From: Nocardioides sp. cx-173
Lineage (GTDB): Bacteria > Actinomycetota > Actinomycetes > Propionibacteriales > Nocardioidaceae
DNA length: 64,000 bases
Assembly (NCBI RefSeq): GCF_021117365.1
Contig: NZ_CP088262.1
Span: 1,426,001-1,490,000 of the forward strand
Direction: 5' to 3'
A model generated the notes under the pieces. That model had not been told where the DNA came from, searched no databases, and saw only the letters and a list, made by a program, of their open reading frames with translations. Every line of letters starts with the position of its first letter. Position 1 is the first letter of the stretch. Made by a program: the position numbers and the translations under genes. Of this stretch, positions 53,672 through 62,742 are shown piece by piece.

Positions 53672-55359
53672 CGCCGCTCCTCGGTCAGCACGGAGGAGAG
53701 GTACGGGTCGCGATCATGGAGGTCGTCGGCGGCCCGGTCGCAGAGCGCGTAGAGCGGGCCGGCGACCACGGTGAGCACCACACTCATCGCGACCAGCCCC
53801 GCGGCGGGGAGCAGCATGCCCCACGGGGAGTGGCGGCTGTCCTCGCCAGCCTCGATGAGCGTGTGGAAGTCCCGGTCGGGCAGGTCGTCGTCGCCGAGCC
53901 GTCGGGCCTCCTCGATGTCCTGCTTGGAGACGGTGCCGGCGGCGGTGTGGACGTGGCCGCGGTGCTCGTGCACGGCGCCGGTGTCGTGCCCCGGGACCGG
54001 CTCGCCGTCCCCGCCGATGGCCGCCAGCGCCTCGTGGGCCTCCAGCGGGGTCCGCCAGAAGGCGACGGCCCACGTCTTGGCCACGGCGTACAGCGTCAGC
54101 AGGCTGGTCAGCGCGCCGCCGGCCACCAGCGTCCAGGCCAGCCAGCCGGCGTCCTGCTGCGCGGCCTGGAACAGCCCGACCTTGCCGATGAAGCCCGAGA
54201 ACGGCGGGATGCCCGCCAGGTTCATCGCGGGGACGAAGAACAGGACGGCGAGCAGGGGCGCGATGCGCGCCAGGCCGCCGATCCGCATCAGCGCGGTGCT
54301 GCCGGCGCGGCGCTCGACCAGGCCGAGGACGAGGAACAGGGCGGTCTGGATGGTGATGTGGTGCACCACGTAGAAGATCGTGCCGGAGGTGCCCAGGCGG
54401 CTGGCGAGCGCGATCCCCAGCACGAGGTAGCCGATGTGGCTGACGAGCGTGAAGGACAGCATGCGCTTGATGTCGGACTGGGCGACGGCACCCAGGATCC
54501 CGACCAGCATCGTGAGCAGGGCCGCCCACAGGAGCAGGTCGGACAGCGGGCTGTCGGGGAAGAGCAGGGTCTGCACCCGCAGGATCGCGTAGATGCCGAC
54601 CTTGGTCAGCAGTCCGGCGAAGACCGCCGTGACCGGCGCCGGCGCCGTCGGGTAGCTGTCGGGGAGCCAGAAGGACAGCGGGAAGATGGCGGCCTTGATG
54701 GCGAAGGTCGTGATCAGCAGCAGCTGGATCATGAGCGAGACGTGGTCGGGCAGCTCGGCCAGCCGCTCGGCGAGGTGCGCCAGCGTCAGCGTGCCGGTGG
54801 CGGCGTAGGTCACCGCCAGGGTGATCAGGAACAGCGTCGAGGACAGCAGGTTGACGAGCACGTAGATGGTGCCCGCGCGGATGCGTGCCGCCGTGCCGCC
54901 GAGCGTCAGCAGGACGTAGCTGGCGAACAGCAGCATCTCGAAGCTGACGAAGAGGTTGAACAGGTCGCCGGCGAGGAAGGCGTTGGCCACACCGGCGACG
55001 AGCACGAGGAACGTCGGATGGTAGACCGAGATCGGCGCCCCCTCCTCGTCCTCGGTCATGCCCTGGCCCACGGAGTACGCCAACACGGCCAGGGTCACCA
55101 GGGCGCTGACGAGCAGCATCAGCGCCGCCAGCCGGTCGGCCACCAGGACGATCCCGAGGGTCTCCGGCCAGGCGCCGATCCACATCGTCTGGGGGCCGTG
55201 GCGGTCGGCCTGGACGAGCAGCACGGCGGCGGTCGCTACGACGCCCCCCAGCACCAGGAGGGTGAGCCGGCGCTGCAGGCGCGGGTGGTGGAGCAGCGCC
55301 AGGGACGCACCGGCACCCAGGATCGGGAGCAGCACGGGAAGCGGGACCAGGGCGTTCAC
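53668..55359 (-). CDS. mrpD: Na+/H+ antiporter subunit D
   Basis: The 563-residue subunit belongs to the NuoL/M/N-like proton-pumping family. GDLFNLFVSFEMLLFASYVLL contains the conserved helix-5 glutamate; AIFPLSFWLPDSYPTAPAPVTAVFAGLLTKVG carries the broken-helix lysine region; SDIKRMLSFTLVSHIGYLVLG follows. Near the C-terminus a hydrophilic stretch of about 70 residues (PGHDTGAVHEHRGHVHTAAG, then acidic) separates the last two helices and makes the protein longer than the usual 490-510. ATG start in the mrpC stop. Confidence 0.94.
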   Translation of the reverse strand: MNALVPLPVLLPILGAGASLALLHHPRLQRRLTLLVLGGVVATAAVLLVQADRHGPQTMWIGAWPETLGIVLVADRLAALMLLVSALVTLAVLAYSVGQGMTEDEEGAPISVYHPTFLVLVAGVANAFLAGDLFNLFVSFEMLLFASYVLLTLGGTAARIRAGTIYVLVNLLSSTLFLITLAVTYAATGTLTLAHLAERLAELPDHVSLMIQLLLITTFAIKAAIFPLSFWLPDSYPTAPAPVTAVFAGLLTKVGIYAILRVQTLLFPDSPLSDLLLWAALLTMLVGILGAVAQSDIKRMLSFTLVSHIGYLVLGIALASRLGTSGTIFYVVHHITIQTALFLVLGLVERRAGSTALMRIGGLARIAPLLAVLFFVPAMNLAGIPPFSGFIGKVGLFQAAQQDAGWLAWTLVAGGALTSLLTLYAVAKTWAVAFWRTPLEAHEALAAIGGDGEPVPGHDTGAVHEHRGHVHTAAGTVSKQDIEEARRLGDDDLPDRDFHTLIEAGEDSRHSPWGMLLPAAGLVAMSVVLTVVAGPLYALCDRAADDLHDRDPYLSSVLTEERR

Positions 55360-55850
55360 GTCGCCCTCCTGATCTCGGCCGCGTCCGCCTCGAGCGGGTC
55401 GTCCAGGGGGCCCTGCCCGGGGTCGCCGCTGGAGTCGTCGCCGGGGAAGTCCGACGTGGTCGCGTCATAGGCCTCGGAGGTGACGTCGCCGGCGGCCAGT
55501 CTTCGGATCGTGGCGTCCTCGACGTCGTCCTGCACGTCGTCGTGGCCGTTGAGCTGCCAGCTGCGGTAGGCCATCGCCAGCACGAACGCCGTGGTCGCCA
55601 GCGTGATGACGATCGCGGTCAGCACCATCGCCTGGGGCAGTGGGTCGGACAGGCCGCTCAGGTCACCGTCCTTCGCGACGATCGGGGCGCGGCCGGCCGG
55701 CCCGCCGGCGACCAGGAACGCCACGCTGACGCCGTTGCCGATCATGACCAGCCCCACCAGCACCCGCGAGAGGCTGCGCTCGAGCAGGAGGTAGACACCG
55801 CAGCCCAGGAGGGCGGCGGCGATGAGGACCAGGGTGAGGTTGACGTTCAT
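55356..55850 (-). CDS. mrpC: Na+/H+ antiporter subunit C
   Basis: The 164-residue NuoK-like subunit has three helices: VNLTLVLIAAALLGCGVYLLL, VLVGLVMIGNGVSVAFLVAGG and DPLPQAMVLTAIVITLATTAFVLA, where PQAMVLTAIVI is the MrpC/MnhC signature. A C-terminal hydrophilic tail of about 50 residues, rich in Asp, is additional to the core. Overlaps mrpA and mrpD. Confidence 0.94.
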   Translation of the reverse strand: MNVNLTLVLIAAALLGCGVYLLLERSLSRVLVGLVMIGNGVSVAFLVAGGPAGRAPIVAKDGDLSGLSDPLPQAMVLTAIVITLATTAFVLAMAYRSWQLNGHDDVQDDVEDATIRRLAAGDVTSEAYDATTSDFPGDDSSGDPGQGPLDDPLEADAAEIRRAT

Positions 55851-58735
55851 GCGGCGGCCTGCGCCTTCTGCTGGCGCCGGGCGCGTCGGATGTCACGGTC
55901 GATGTGCGAGCCCAGGGCACGCAGGAGATCGAGCACCAGGCCGACCACGACGAGGTAGACACCGACGTCGAACAGCACCGAGGTGACCAGGTGCAGCTCC
56001 CCCAGGAACAGCAGCGGCACGTCGACCACGGCCGACTGCAGCACCTCGCCGCCGACGGCCAGCGGGAGCAGCGCCGCGAGTGCGGCGATCGCGAGACCGG
56101 ACCCGATCAGCCGCCCGGCGTCCACGGGGGCCGCCTCGTCGAGCTCGTAACGACCGCCGGCCAGGTAGCGCACGACCAGCGCCAGGCCGGTGGTCATGCC
56201 GGCCGCGAAGCCGCCGCCGGGTGCGTTGTGTCCGGCGAGGAGCAGGTAGATCGAGATGACGACCAGCGTGTGGAAGATCAGCCGGACGATCACCTCGAAG
56301 ATGATCGAGCGCTTCTCCGGCGCCAGCGTGCGCGACCCGGGCAGCCAGGCCCGGCGACCGGGCCCGGTCGCGATCTTCTGGACGCCGGCCGGGTAGGCGA
56401 TGTCCTGGACGCGTCGGATGTCGGCCCCGCGCGCGTTGACGAAGACCAGGCTGGCGACGCCCGTGGCGGCGGCCACGAGGACCGCGATCTCGCCCAGGGT
56501 GTCCCAGGCCCGGGTGTCGACGAGGATGACGTTGACGATGTTGCTCCCGCCGCCGTAGTCGAGGGCCTCCTGAGGGAGTGCGGCCGAGACCGGGTCGGCG
56601 GTGCGGGCCGCCCCGGCCATGAGGAGGAAACCGGCGGTGACGACGCCCACCGCGAGGCCGAGGGCGGCGCGGAAGTAGCGCTGGCGGCTCAGGGGGCGGT
56701 CGGTGAAGTACTCCGGCAGGCGGCGCAGGGCCAGCACGAAGACGACCACGGTGAGGGTCTCGACCAGCACCTGGGTCAGCGCGAGGTCCGGCGCCCCGTG
56801 GAGGACGAAGAGCAGCGCGGTGCCGTAGCCGGTGACGCTGACGAGCAGGACCGCCCGGAGGCGGCGGCGCGAGCGTGTGGTCATCACCGCGGCGGCGACG
56901 ATCACGACGCCGACGACCGCCTGGACCGGCGTGTCCCACGCCCGGACCCGCAGATCGCCGAGGCCGTCCAGCAGCGTCGAGCCGGGCAGCACCACCACGA
57001 CCAGCAGGATGACGGCGAGGTAGGCGGCCGCCGAGCCGCGCTGCAGGACACCGGTGATCTCCACCGCGGAGCGGTCCAGCAGGCGCATGCCGGCGCGGTA
57101 GCTGCGCTCCAGGCTCCAGTCGTGGGCCAGGCGCGCCTGGAGGCGCGACACCGGCTCGCGGAGCACGAAGAGCAGCGCGCCGAGCGTGAGGCTCGCGGCG
57201 GTGAGCAGCAGGGGCAGACCGACGCCGTGCCAGAGGGTGAGCTTCGGCTCGTGGGCGCCGGGGGGCAGCAGGTCGGCCTGGCCGTCGAGCACCGCCGTCA
57301 GTGGTCCACCGAGCAGGCCGAGGACCAGCGACAGCGCGGCCAGGACGACCGGCGCCGCGACGAAGCCAGGGGCCACGGCAGGGACGGCCCGGGCTGTCGG
57401 GGCCGCCTCGACCTCGCGGCGGGCGAAGGCGCCCCAGACGAACCGGGCGGAGTACGCCGCCGTGAGGGCCGACCCGAGGACGACCGCGGACACGAGGAGC
57501 CAGCCGCTGAGGTGGCTCAGGCCGGAGCCGTCCCCGTCGTGGGCCACGTCGAGCAGGGCGGTGAGCACGCTCTCCTTCGCGACGTAGCCCAGCAGCGGCG
57601 GCAGGCCGGCCATCGACGCGGCGGCCGCGGTGGCGGCCACCGCGAGGACCGGCAGGCGGCGGCCGAGCCCCGTCAGCCGGCGCAGGTCGCGGGTGCCGGT
57701 GCTGTGGTCGATCACCCCGACGGTGAGGAACAGCGTCGCCTTGAACAGTGCGTGCGCCACCAGCAGGGCGAGGCCGGCGAGCATCGTGCTGCGGGTGCCC
57801 ACGCCGAGCACCAGGACGAGGAGCCCGAGCTGGCTCACGGTGCCGTAGGCCAGGAGCAGCTTGAGGTCGTGCTGGCGCAGCGCTCGGACGCCGCCGAGCA
57901 GCATCGTCGCGACGCCCAGGACCAGCAGCACCGCCCGCCACCCGGGCACTCCCGCGAACGCGGGCGCCAGCAGCGCGACGAGGTAGACACCGGCCTTCAC
58001 CATCGAGGCCGCGTGCAGGTAGGCGCTGACCGGCGTGGGCGCCGCCATGGCCGACGGCAGCCAGAAGTGGAAGGGGAGCAGGGCCGACTTGCTGATCGCA
58101 CCGACGAGCATCAGGTGGACGCCGACGGTCACCGCCGTCCCGGTCGGCGGGTCGGCCAGGATCTCGGAGATGCGGAAGGTGCCGGCCTGCCCGCCGACGA
58201 TCAGCGCTCCGACGAGGAGGACCAGGCCGCCGAGCGTGGTGACCATGAGCGCCTGGATCGCCGCGCGCCGGCTGCTGCGCCGACCGGGGTCGTGGCCGAT
58301 GAGGAGGAAGGAGAAGACCGTGGTCAGCTCCCAGAAGACGTAGAGCAGGAGCAAGTCGTCGGCCAGCACCAGGCCCAGCATCGCGCCGACGAAGGCGACC
58401 AGGACGCCGGCGAAACGGGGGACGCCGGGGTCGGAGTCCCCGAAGTACCACGCGCAGTAGCCCAGGACGAGGGCGCCGATGCCCAGGACGATCAGCGCCA
58501 TGACCCATTGCAGCGGGCCCAGCGTGAGGGCAAGGTCGATGCCGATGCTGCCCACCCAGGGGTGAGCCTCCATGAGCGCGACGCCGTCGACGATGCTGGG
58601 GCCCTGGGCGGCCACCCAGGCGGCTCCGGCCAGCGGGACGAGGGCGATGAGCAGGAAGCCACGGGGACCCGCGCGGAGCACCAGCCACGGCGACAGCGCC
58701 GCCGCCGTGAACACGGCGGCGATCAGCACCAGCAC
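55847..58735 (-). CDS. mrpA: Na+/H+ antiporter subunit A with fused MrpB domain
   Basis: The 962-residue subunit carries the NuoL-like core (about 1-500; LLLYVFWELTTVFSFLLIGHDP, ALLPFHFWLPSAMAAPTPVSAYLHAASMVKAGVYL, HDLKLLLAYGTVSQLGLL), then the MrpA C-terminal part (QVLVETLTVVVFVLALRRLPEYF) and, from about residue 800, an MrpB-like domain with LIFHTLVVISIYLLLAGHNAPGGGFAAGMTTGLALVVRYLAGG. No separate mrpB exists, so the fusion supplies it. The complex exchanges Na+ (or K+) for protons and supports pH and salt tolerance. GTG start; minus-strand TAGAAT (58777-58782) is a likely -10 box. Confidence 0.93.
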   Translation of the reverse strand: MLVLIAAVFTAAALSPWLVLRAGPRGFLLIALVPLAGAAWVAAQGPSIVDGVALMEAHPWVGSIGIDLALTLGPLQWVMALIVLGIGALVLGYCAWYFGDSDPGVPRFAGVLVAFVGAMLGLVLADDLLLLYVFWELTTVFSFLLIGHDPGRRSSRRAAIQALMVTTLGGLVLLVGALIVGGQAGTFRISEILADPPTGTAVTVGVHLMLVGAISKSALLPFHFWLPSAMAAPTPVSAYLHAASMVKAGVYLVALLAPAFAGVPGWRAVLLVLGVATMLLGGVRALRQHDLKLLLAYGTVSQLGLLVLVLGVGTRSTMLAGLALLVAHALFKATLFLTVGVIDHSTGTRDLRRLTGLGRRLPVLAVAATAAAASMAGLPPLLGYVAKESVLTALLDVAHDGDGSGLSHLSGWLLVSAVVLGSALTAAYSARFVWGAFARREVEAAPTARAVPAVAPGFVAAPVVLAALSLVLGLLGGPLTAVLDGQADLLPPGAHEPKLTLWHGVGLPLLLTAASLTLGALLFVLREPVSRLQARLAHDWSLERSYRAGMRLLDRSAVEITGVLQRGSAAAYLAVILLVVVVLPGSTLLDGLGDLRVRAWDTPVQAVVGVVIVAAAVMTTRSRRRLRAVLLVSVTGYGTALLFVLHGAPDLALTQVLVETLTVVVFVLALRRLPEYFTDRPLSRQRYFRAALGLAVGVVTAGFLLMAGAARTADPVSAALPQEALDYGGGSNIVNVILVDTRAWDTLGEIAVLVAAATGVASLVFVNARGADIRRVQDIAYPAGVQKIATGPGRRAWLPGSRTLAPEKRSIIFEVIVRLIFHTLVVISIYLLLAGHNAPGGGFAAGMTTGLALVVRYLAGGRYELDEAAPVDAGRLIGSGLAIAALAALLPLAVGGEVLQSAVVDVPLLFLGELHLVTSVLFDVGVYLVVVGLVLDLLRALGSHIDRDIRRARRQQKAQAAA

Positions 58736-58776
58736 AGGCGAAGGTCCTTGCTGTCGAACGTCGGGGGATCACCGTG

Positions 58777-58797
58777 ATTCTACAAGGCGAGAGCTCG
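58777..58797 (-). promoter_or_regulatory. Candidate promoter of the mrp operon
   Basis: On the minus strand TAGAAT (58777-58782) fits a -10 box about 42 bases before the mrpA GTG. Just upstream GAGAGCTC occurs at about 58790 and again within GAGAGCTCTC at about 58812, two half-site-like repeats about 22 bases apart that could bind a regulator. The gap 58736-58882 holds nothing else recognised. Confidence 0.4.
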
Positions 58798-58882
58798 TCA
58801 CCGGCGCCCAGGAGAGCTCTCGACGCGAAGATGGGTGGTAGACCCCATGGGGCGCCGCCACCCGCGCCCGTTCGATGGAGGC

Positions 58883-59053
58883 ATGGGCGAACCAGCCGGC
58901 ATCGTGCTGACCGTGATCGCGTGGGCGCTGATCGCTCTCCAGGTGTGGCAGACCCGCCACGACCGCGCCCGGATCAGACGGGTGCGGGAGGCGCGGGCCG
59001 CCTCGTGCGCGCGGGGCCGGGTGGATTCGCGGGGAGAGCCCGCGCTCGACTAG
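58883..59053 (+). CDS. Small single-helix membrane protein, hypothetical
   Basis: A 56-residue protein: MGEPAGIVLTVIAWALIALQVWQTRHDRARIRR has one transmembrane helix followed by a positively charged segment, then a short tail ending GEPALD. CGATGGAGGC before the ATG gives a fair ribosome-binding site (GGAGG, close to the start). An upstream in-frame GTG (58835) would add 16 residues. No family recognised; it could be non-coding. Confidence 0.5.
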   Translation: MGEPAGIVLTVIAWALIALQVWQTRHDRARIRRVREARAASCARGRVDSRGEPALD

Positions 59054-59325
59054 GCTGGGTACATCGGCGTGCGGTCTCGATCGCGCTCCGAAATTCGCAC
59101 GCTCGCCGACCACGACGGGGCCCCCGGGCTCCGACCACCCGTGGGCGACGGCCCTCAGTCCCGTGAGACCACCAGGTCGAGCAGGTCGGGCCGCGCGCGG
59201 GCGTCAGGCACGAGCGGCACCCGCCGGTCGTGGACGAACTGAAAACGACCCGGAGCCAGCCCCGGCTCGCCCTGACTCAAGGGTGTGCGTACGGCGCTGC
59301 TCCGAATCAGGAGATACGAACCATC
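59052..59325 (+). promoter_or_regulatory. rpsB promoter and long leader
   Basis: The 272-base gap before rpsB starts with TAGGCT (about 59051-59056), a likely -10 box. GCGTGCG (59067-59073) pairs with CGCACGC (59096-59102), and a second hairpin lies near 59115-59132 (CGGGGCC with GGCTCCG). The leader ends with CAGGAGATACGAACCATC. The length suggests post-transcriptional control of rpsB-tsf, but no known motif was recognised. Confidence 0.4.
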
Positions 59326-60372
59326 ATGGCAGTTGTCACCATGCGCCAGCTCCTCGAGAGCGGCGTCCACTTCGGGCACCAGACCCGTCGCTGGAACCCC
59401 AAGATGAAGCGCTTCATCATGACCGAGCGCAACGGCATCTACATCATCGACCTGCAGCAGTCGCTGGCCTACATCGACCGCTCGTACGCGTTCGTCAAGG
59501 AGACCGTCGCCCGCGGCGGCACCGTGATGTTCGTGGGCACCAAGAAGCAGGCGCAGGAGGCCATCGCCGAGCAGGCGACGCGCGTCGGCATGCCCTACGT
59601 CAACCAGCGTTGGCTCGGCGGCATGCTCACCAACTTCCAGACCGTGCACCAGCGGATCAACCGTCTCAAGGAGCTCGACGAGGTCGACTTCGACGACGTC
59701 GCCGGCAGCAGCCGCACCAAGAAGGAGCTGCTGCAGATGCGTCGCGAGCGCGACAAGCTGAACAAGTCGCTCGGCGGCATCCGCGAGATGAGCCGGACCC
59801 CCAACGCGGTCTGGATCGTCGACACCAACAAGGAGCACCTCGCCGTCGAGGAGGCCCGCAAGCTGCGGATCCCGATCATCGGCATCCTGGACTCCAACTG
59901 CGACCCCGACCTGGTCGACTTCCCGATCCCGGGCAACGACGACGCCATCCGCGCGGTCGGCCTGCTGACCCGCGTGGTCGCCGACGCCGTGGCCGAGGGC
60001 CTCATCGCCCGCTCCGGCGCCAAGTCCGAGAGCACCGCTCCCGGCGCGGCCGAGCCGCTGGCCGACTGGGAGCGCGAGCTCCTCGAGGGTGACGCCGAGA
60101 AGGCCGCCGAGAAGGCCACCGCCGCCGACGCCGAGGCCCCGGCCTCCGAGGCGACGGGTGCGTCCACCGAGGGCGCCGCCGCCGCCGAGGTCGCCGACGC
60201 CGCGACCGAGGCGCCCGCCGACGAGACGCCCGCCCCCGCGGCCGGCGACGCGGAGGCGACGACCGAGCAGGTCGCCGCCGACGTGGACGCCGCTGCCACG
60301 GAGGCTGCGTCGGTCGACACCGCCGCCGCCGAGAAGGACGCCGAGCCGGCGACCGACGAGGCCTCGGCCTGA
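59326..60372 (+). CDS. rpsB: Small ribosomal subunit protein uS2, extended C-terminus
   Basis: Residues 1 to about 232 are a normal uS2 ([60 protein letters not shown]). The 348-residue product then has a tail of about 115 residues made of Ala, Glu, Asp, Thr and Pro (for example [20 protein letters not shown]), strongly acidic and probably disordered. uS2 of Escherichia coli has 241 residues. ATG after CAGGAGATACGAACC. It is followed by a hairpin and tsf. Confidence 0.96.
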   Translation: MAVVTMRQLLESGVHFGHQTRRWNPKMKRFIMTERNGIYIIDLQQSLAYIDRSYAFVKETVARGGTVMFVGTKKQAQEAIAEQATRVGMPYVNQRWLGGMLTNFQTVHQRINRLKELDEVDFDDVAGSSRTKKELLQMRRERDKLNKSLGGIREMSRTPNAVWIVDTNKEHLAVEEARKLRIPIIGILDSNCDPDLVDFPIPGNDDAIRAVGLLTRVVADAVAEGLIARSGAKSESTAPGAAEPLADWERELLEGDAEKAAEKATAADAEAPASEATGASTEGAAAAEVADAATEAPADETPAPAAGDAEATTEQVAADVDAAATEAASVDTAAAEKDAEPATDEASA

Positions 60373-60384
60373 CCGTCTCCGGAC

Positions 60385-60417
60385 CGCGGTGGCGCGTACG
60401 ACGTACGCGCCACCGCG
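60385..60417 (+). terminator. Long hairpin between rpsB and tsf
   Basis: A perfect 16-base inverted repeat (60385-60400 with 60402-60417) around a single A. It lies 13 bases after the rpsB stop and 55 before tsf, so it can terminate or attenuate between the two, or stabilise the rpsB message. Confidence 0.75.
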
Positions 60418-60471
60418 CCGGTTGATGGCACCACCACCCCACACTTCCGATCCAGAACCCTGGAGACACCC

Positions 60472-61284
60472 ATGGCGAACATCTCCGCCGCCGACGTCAA
60501 GAAGCTCCGCGAGCTCACCGGCGCCGGCATGATGGACTGCAAGAAGGCCCTCACCGAGGCCGACGGCGACTTCGACAAGGCCGCCGAGATCCTCCGGATC
60601 AAGGGCGGCAAGAAGATGGCCGAGCGCGCCGCCGAGCGCGAGGCGTCTGCCGGCCTGGTCGCCACCTCCGGTGGTGCCCTCGTCGAGCTCAACTGCGAGA
60701 CCGACTTCGTGGCGAAGGGCGAGCAGTTCATCAAGGCCGCCCAGCAGATCGCCGAGGCCGCCGACGCCGCCAAGGCCGGCGACGCCGAGACCCTCAAGGC
60801 CGTGAAGCTCGGGGACAAGACCATCGGCGAGGTGGTCGAGGACCTCGCGGTCTCCATCGGCGAGAAGATCGAGCTCGGCCGGGTCGCCTACTTCGAGGGC
60901 CCGACCGTCGTCTACATGCACAAGCGCGCCGCCGACCTGCCGCCCGCCGTCGGCGTGCTGGTCGAGTACGACGGTGACGCCGACGCCGCGCGGGCCGCCG
61001 CGATGCAGGTCGCCGCGATGCGCCCGAAGTACCTCACGCGCGACGAGGTCCCCGCGGACGTCGTCGCCAAGGAGCGCGAGATCGCCGAGGCGACCTCCCG
61101 CGAGGAGGGCAAGCCCGAGCAGGCGATCGCCAAGATCACCGAGGGCCGGCTGAACGGCTTCTTCAAGGACGTCGTCCTGCTGGAGCAGCCCTCGGTGACG
61201 GAGAACAAGAAGAACGTCAAGACCGTGCTCGACGAGGCCGGCACCACCCTGAAGCGGTTCGCCCGTTTCGAGGTCGGCGCCTGA
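60472..61284 (+). CDS. tsf: Elongation factor Ts
   Basis: The 270-residue nucleotide exchange factor for EF-Tu. [23 protein letters not shown] is the UBA-type N-terminus; [15 protein letters not shown] and [15 protein letters not shown] contact EF-Tu (TDFV motif). The two-lobed core ends [11 protein letters not shown]. Length is typical. The ATG follows CTGGAGACACCC. Confidence 0.97.
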   Translation: MANISAADVKKLRELTGAGMMDCKKALTEADGDFDKAAEILRIKGGKKMAERAAEREASAGLVATSGGALVELNCETDFVAKGEQFIKAAQQIAEAADAAKAGDAETLKAVKLGDKTIGEVVEDLAVSIGEKIELGRVAYFEGPTVVYMHKRAADLPPAVGVLVEYDGDADAARAAAMQVAAMRPKYLTRDEVPADVVAKEREIAEATSREEGKPEQAIAKITEGRLNGFFKDVVLLEQPSVTENKKNVKTVLDEAGTTLKRFARFEVGA

Positions 61285-61315
61285 CCCAGTAGGTTCGCAC
61301 CAGACGTTGGACGAC

Positions 61316-61365
61316 GAGGAGGCCGGTTCGATGACCCAGACATGGAGCATCGAACCGGTCTCCTC
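61316..61365 (+). promoter_or_regulatory. Long hairpin in the pyrH leader
   Basis: GAGGAG...TTCGATG (61316-61333) pairs over 18 bases, with one G-U, with CATCGA...CTCCTC (61348-61365); the loop is 14 bases. TAGGTT (61290-61295), just after the tsf stop, is a possible -10 box, which would place the hairpin in the 5' leader of pyrH. It may instead be the tsf terminator. Confidence 0.65.
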
Positions 61366-61404
61366 GCACGTCCCGACCACCACCCACGTACGAAGGGAAC
61401 TCGT

Positions 61405-62118
61405 GTGACCGCCTACAAGCGCGTCCTCCTCAAGCTCTCCGGGGAGGTGTTCGGCGGCGGACAGGTCGGCCTCGACCTCGACGTCATCAACACCATCGCC
61501 AAGGAGATCGCCGACGTGGCGCGCTCGGGGGTCCAGGTCGCCATCGTCGTCGGCGGGGGCAACTTCTTCCGCGGCGCCGAGCTCCAGCAGCGCGGCATGG
61601 AACGTGCCCGCGCCGACTACATGGGCATGCTGGGCACCGTCATGAACTGCCTGGCGCTGCAGGACCTCGTCGAGCAGCACGGCGTCGAGACCCGCGTGCA
61701 GACCGCCATCACCATGGGCCAGGTCGCCGAGCCGTACATCCCGCGCCGCGCGATCCGCCACCTGGAGAAGGGGCGCGTGGTCATCTTCGGCGCCGGCGCC
61801 GGCATGCCGTTCTTCTCCACCGACACCGTGGCGGCCCAGCGCGCGCTCGAGACCCGTTGCGAGGTCATCTTGATGGGCAAGCGGGGCGTCGACGGCGTCT
61901 ACGACTCCGACCCCCACCAGAACGCCGAGGCCGTGAAGTTCGACGCCCTCACCTACGACGAGTTCCTCGGGCGCGGCCTGAAGGTGGCCGACGCCACGTC
62001 GGTGAGCCTGGCCCGCGACAACAACCTCGACATGGTCTTCTTCAACCTCTCGACCCCCGGCACCATCCGCCGGGCGGTCAGCGGTGAGAAGATCGGCACC
62101 ACGGTCTCGCGCGACTGA
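61405..62118 (+). CDS. pyrH: UMP kinase
   Basis: The 237-residue amino-acid-kinase-fold enzyme phosphorylates [74 protein letters not shown] and [17 protein letters not shown] are all family blocks. It forms hexamers regulated by GTP and UTP in other bacteria. GTG start after GAAGGGAACTC. Followed by frr after 46 bases. Confidence 0.97.
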   Translation: MTAYKRVLLKLSGEVFGGGQVGLDLDVINTIAKEIADVARSGVQVAIVVGGGNFFRGAELQQRGMERARADYMGMLGTVMNCLALQDLVEQHGVETRVQTAITMGQVAEPYIPRRAIRHLEKGRVVIFGAGAGMPFFSTDTVAAQRALETRCEVILMGKRGVDGVYDSDPHQNAEAVKFDALTYDEFLGRGLKVADATSVSLARDNNLDMVFFNLSTPGTIRRAVSGEKIGTTVSRD

Positions 62119-62164
62119 GTCGCCGGATCGGCGCAGCACCCTCCCGACCAGCTAGGAGCACCAC

Positions 62165-62722
62165 GTGATCAACGACATCCTCACCGAGGCAGACTCGAAG
62201 ATGGACAAGTCCGTCGAGGCCACCCGCGAGGAGTTCGCCGCGATCCGGGCCGGACGGGCGCAGCCCAGCATGTTCAGCAAGATCACCGTCGACTACTACG
62301 GCACCCAGACCCCGCTGCAGCAGCTGGCGTCGTTCACGGCCCCCGAGGCACGCATCATCCTGATCCAGCCGTTCGACATCGGGGCGATGCCCGCCATCGA
62401 GCGCGCGATCCGCGACTCCGACCTGGGCGTCAACCCGTCCAACGACGGGAAGATGCTGCGCTGCGTCTTCCCCGAGCTGACCGAGGAGCGCCGCAAGGAG
62501 TACATCAAGATCGCGAAGGCGAAGGCCGAGGACGGCCGGGTCGCGATCCGCAACCTGCGCCGCACCGCCAAGCAGAACCTCGAGAAGCTCGAGAAGGACG
62601 GCGAGGTCGGCAAGGACGACGTGACCGGCGCCGAGAAGCGTCTGGACGGGGCCACCAAGAAGCACACCGACGCCATCGACGAGATGCTCAAGAACAAGGA
62701 AGCCGAGCTGCTCGAGGTCTGA
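62165..62722 (+). CDS. frr: Ribosome recycling factor
   Basis: The 185-residue protein releases ribosomes after termination with EF-G. SKMDKSVEATREEFAAIRAGRAQPSMFSKI and YYGTQTPLQQLASFTAPEAR open it; MLRCVFPELTEERRKEYIKIAK and VAIRNLRRTA follow, and a helix ends EMLKNKEAELLEV. GTG start after AGCTAGGAGCACCAC. Confidence 0.97.
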   Translation: MINDILTEADSKMDKSVEATREEFAAIRAGRAQPSMFSKITVDYYGTQTPLQQLASFTAPEARIILIQPFDIGAMPAIERAIRDSDLGVNPSNDGKMLRCVFPELTEERRKEYIKIAKAKAEDGRVAIRNLRRTAKQNLEKLEKDGEVGKDDVTGAEKRLDGATKKHTDAIDEMLKNKEAELLEV

Positions 62723-62742
62723 GGACCCGCCGCCCCCACTCC

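Noticed and set aside
55904..58777. 957-codon plus-strand frame opposite mrpA
   Set aside because: It mirrors mrpA codon by codon, consists mostly of Gln, Arg, Gly and Glu, and shows no family motif, whereas mrpA has full membrane-protein signatures.
59155..62139. 994-codon minus-strand frame spanning rpsB, tsf and pyrH
   Set aside because: It is antisense to three essential genes. The last stretch, in the gap before rpsB (59155-59280), looks slightly protein-like but has no start codon with a ribosome-binding site and no known motif.
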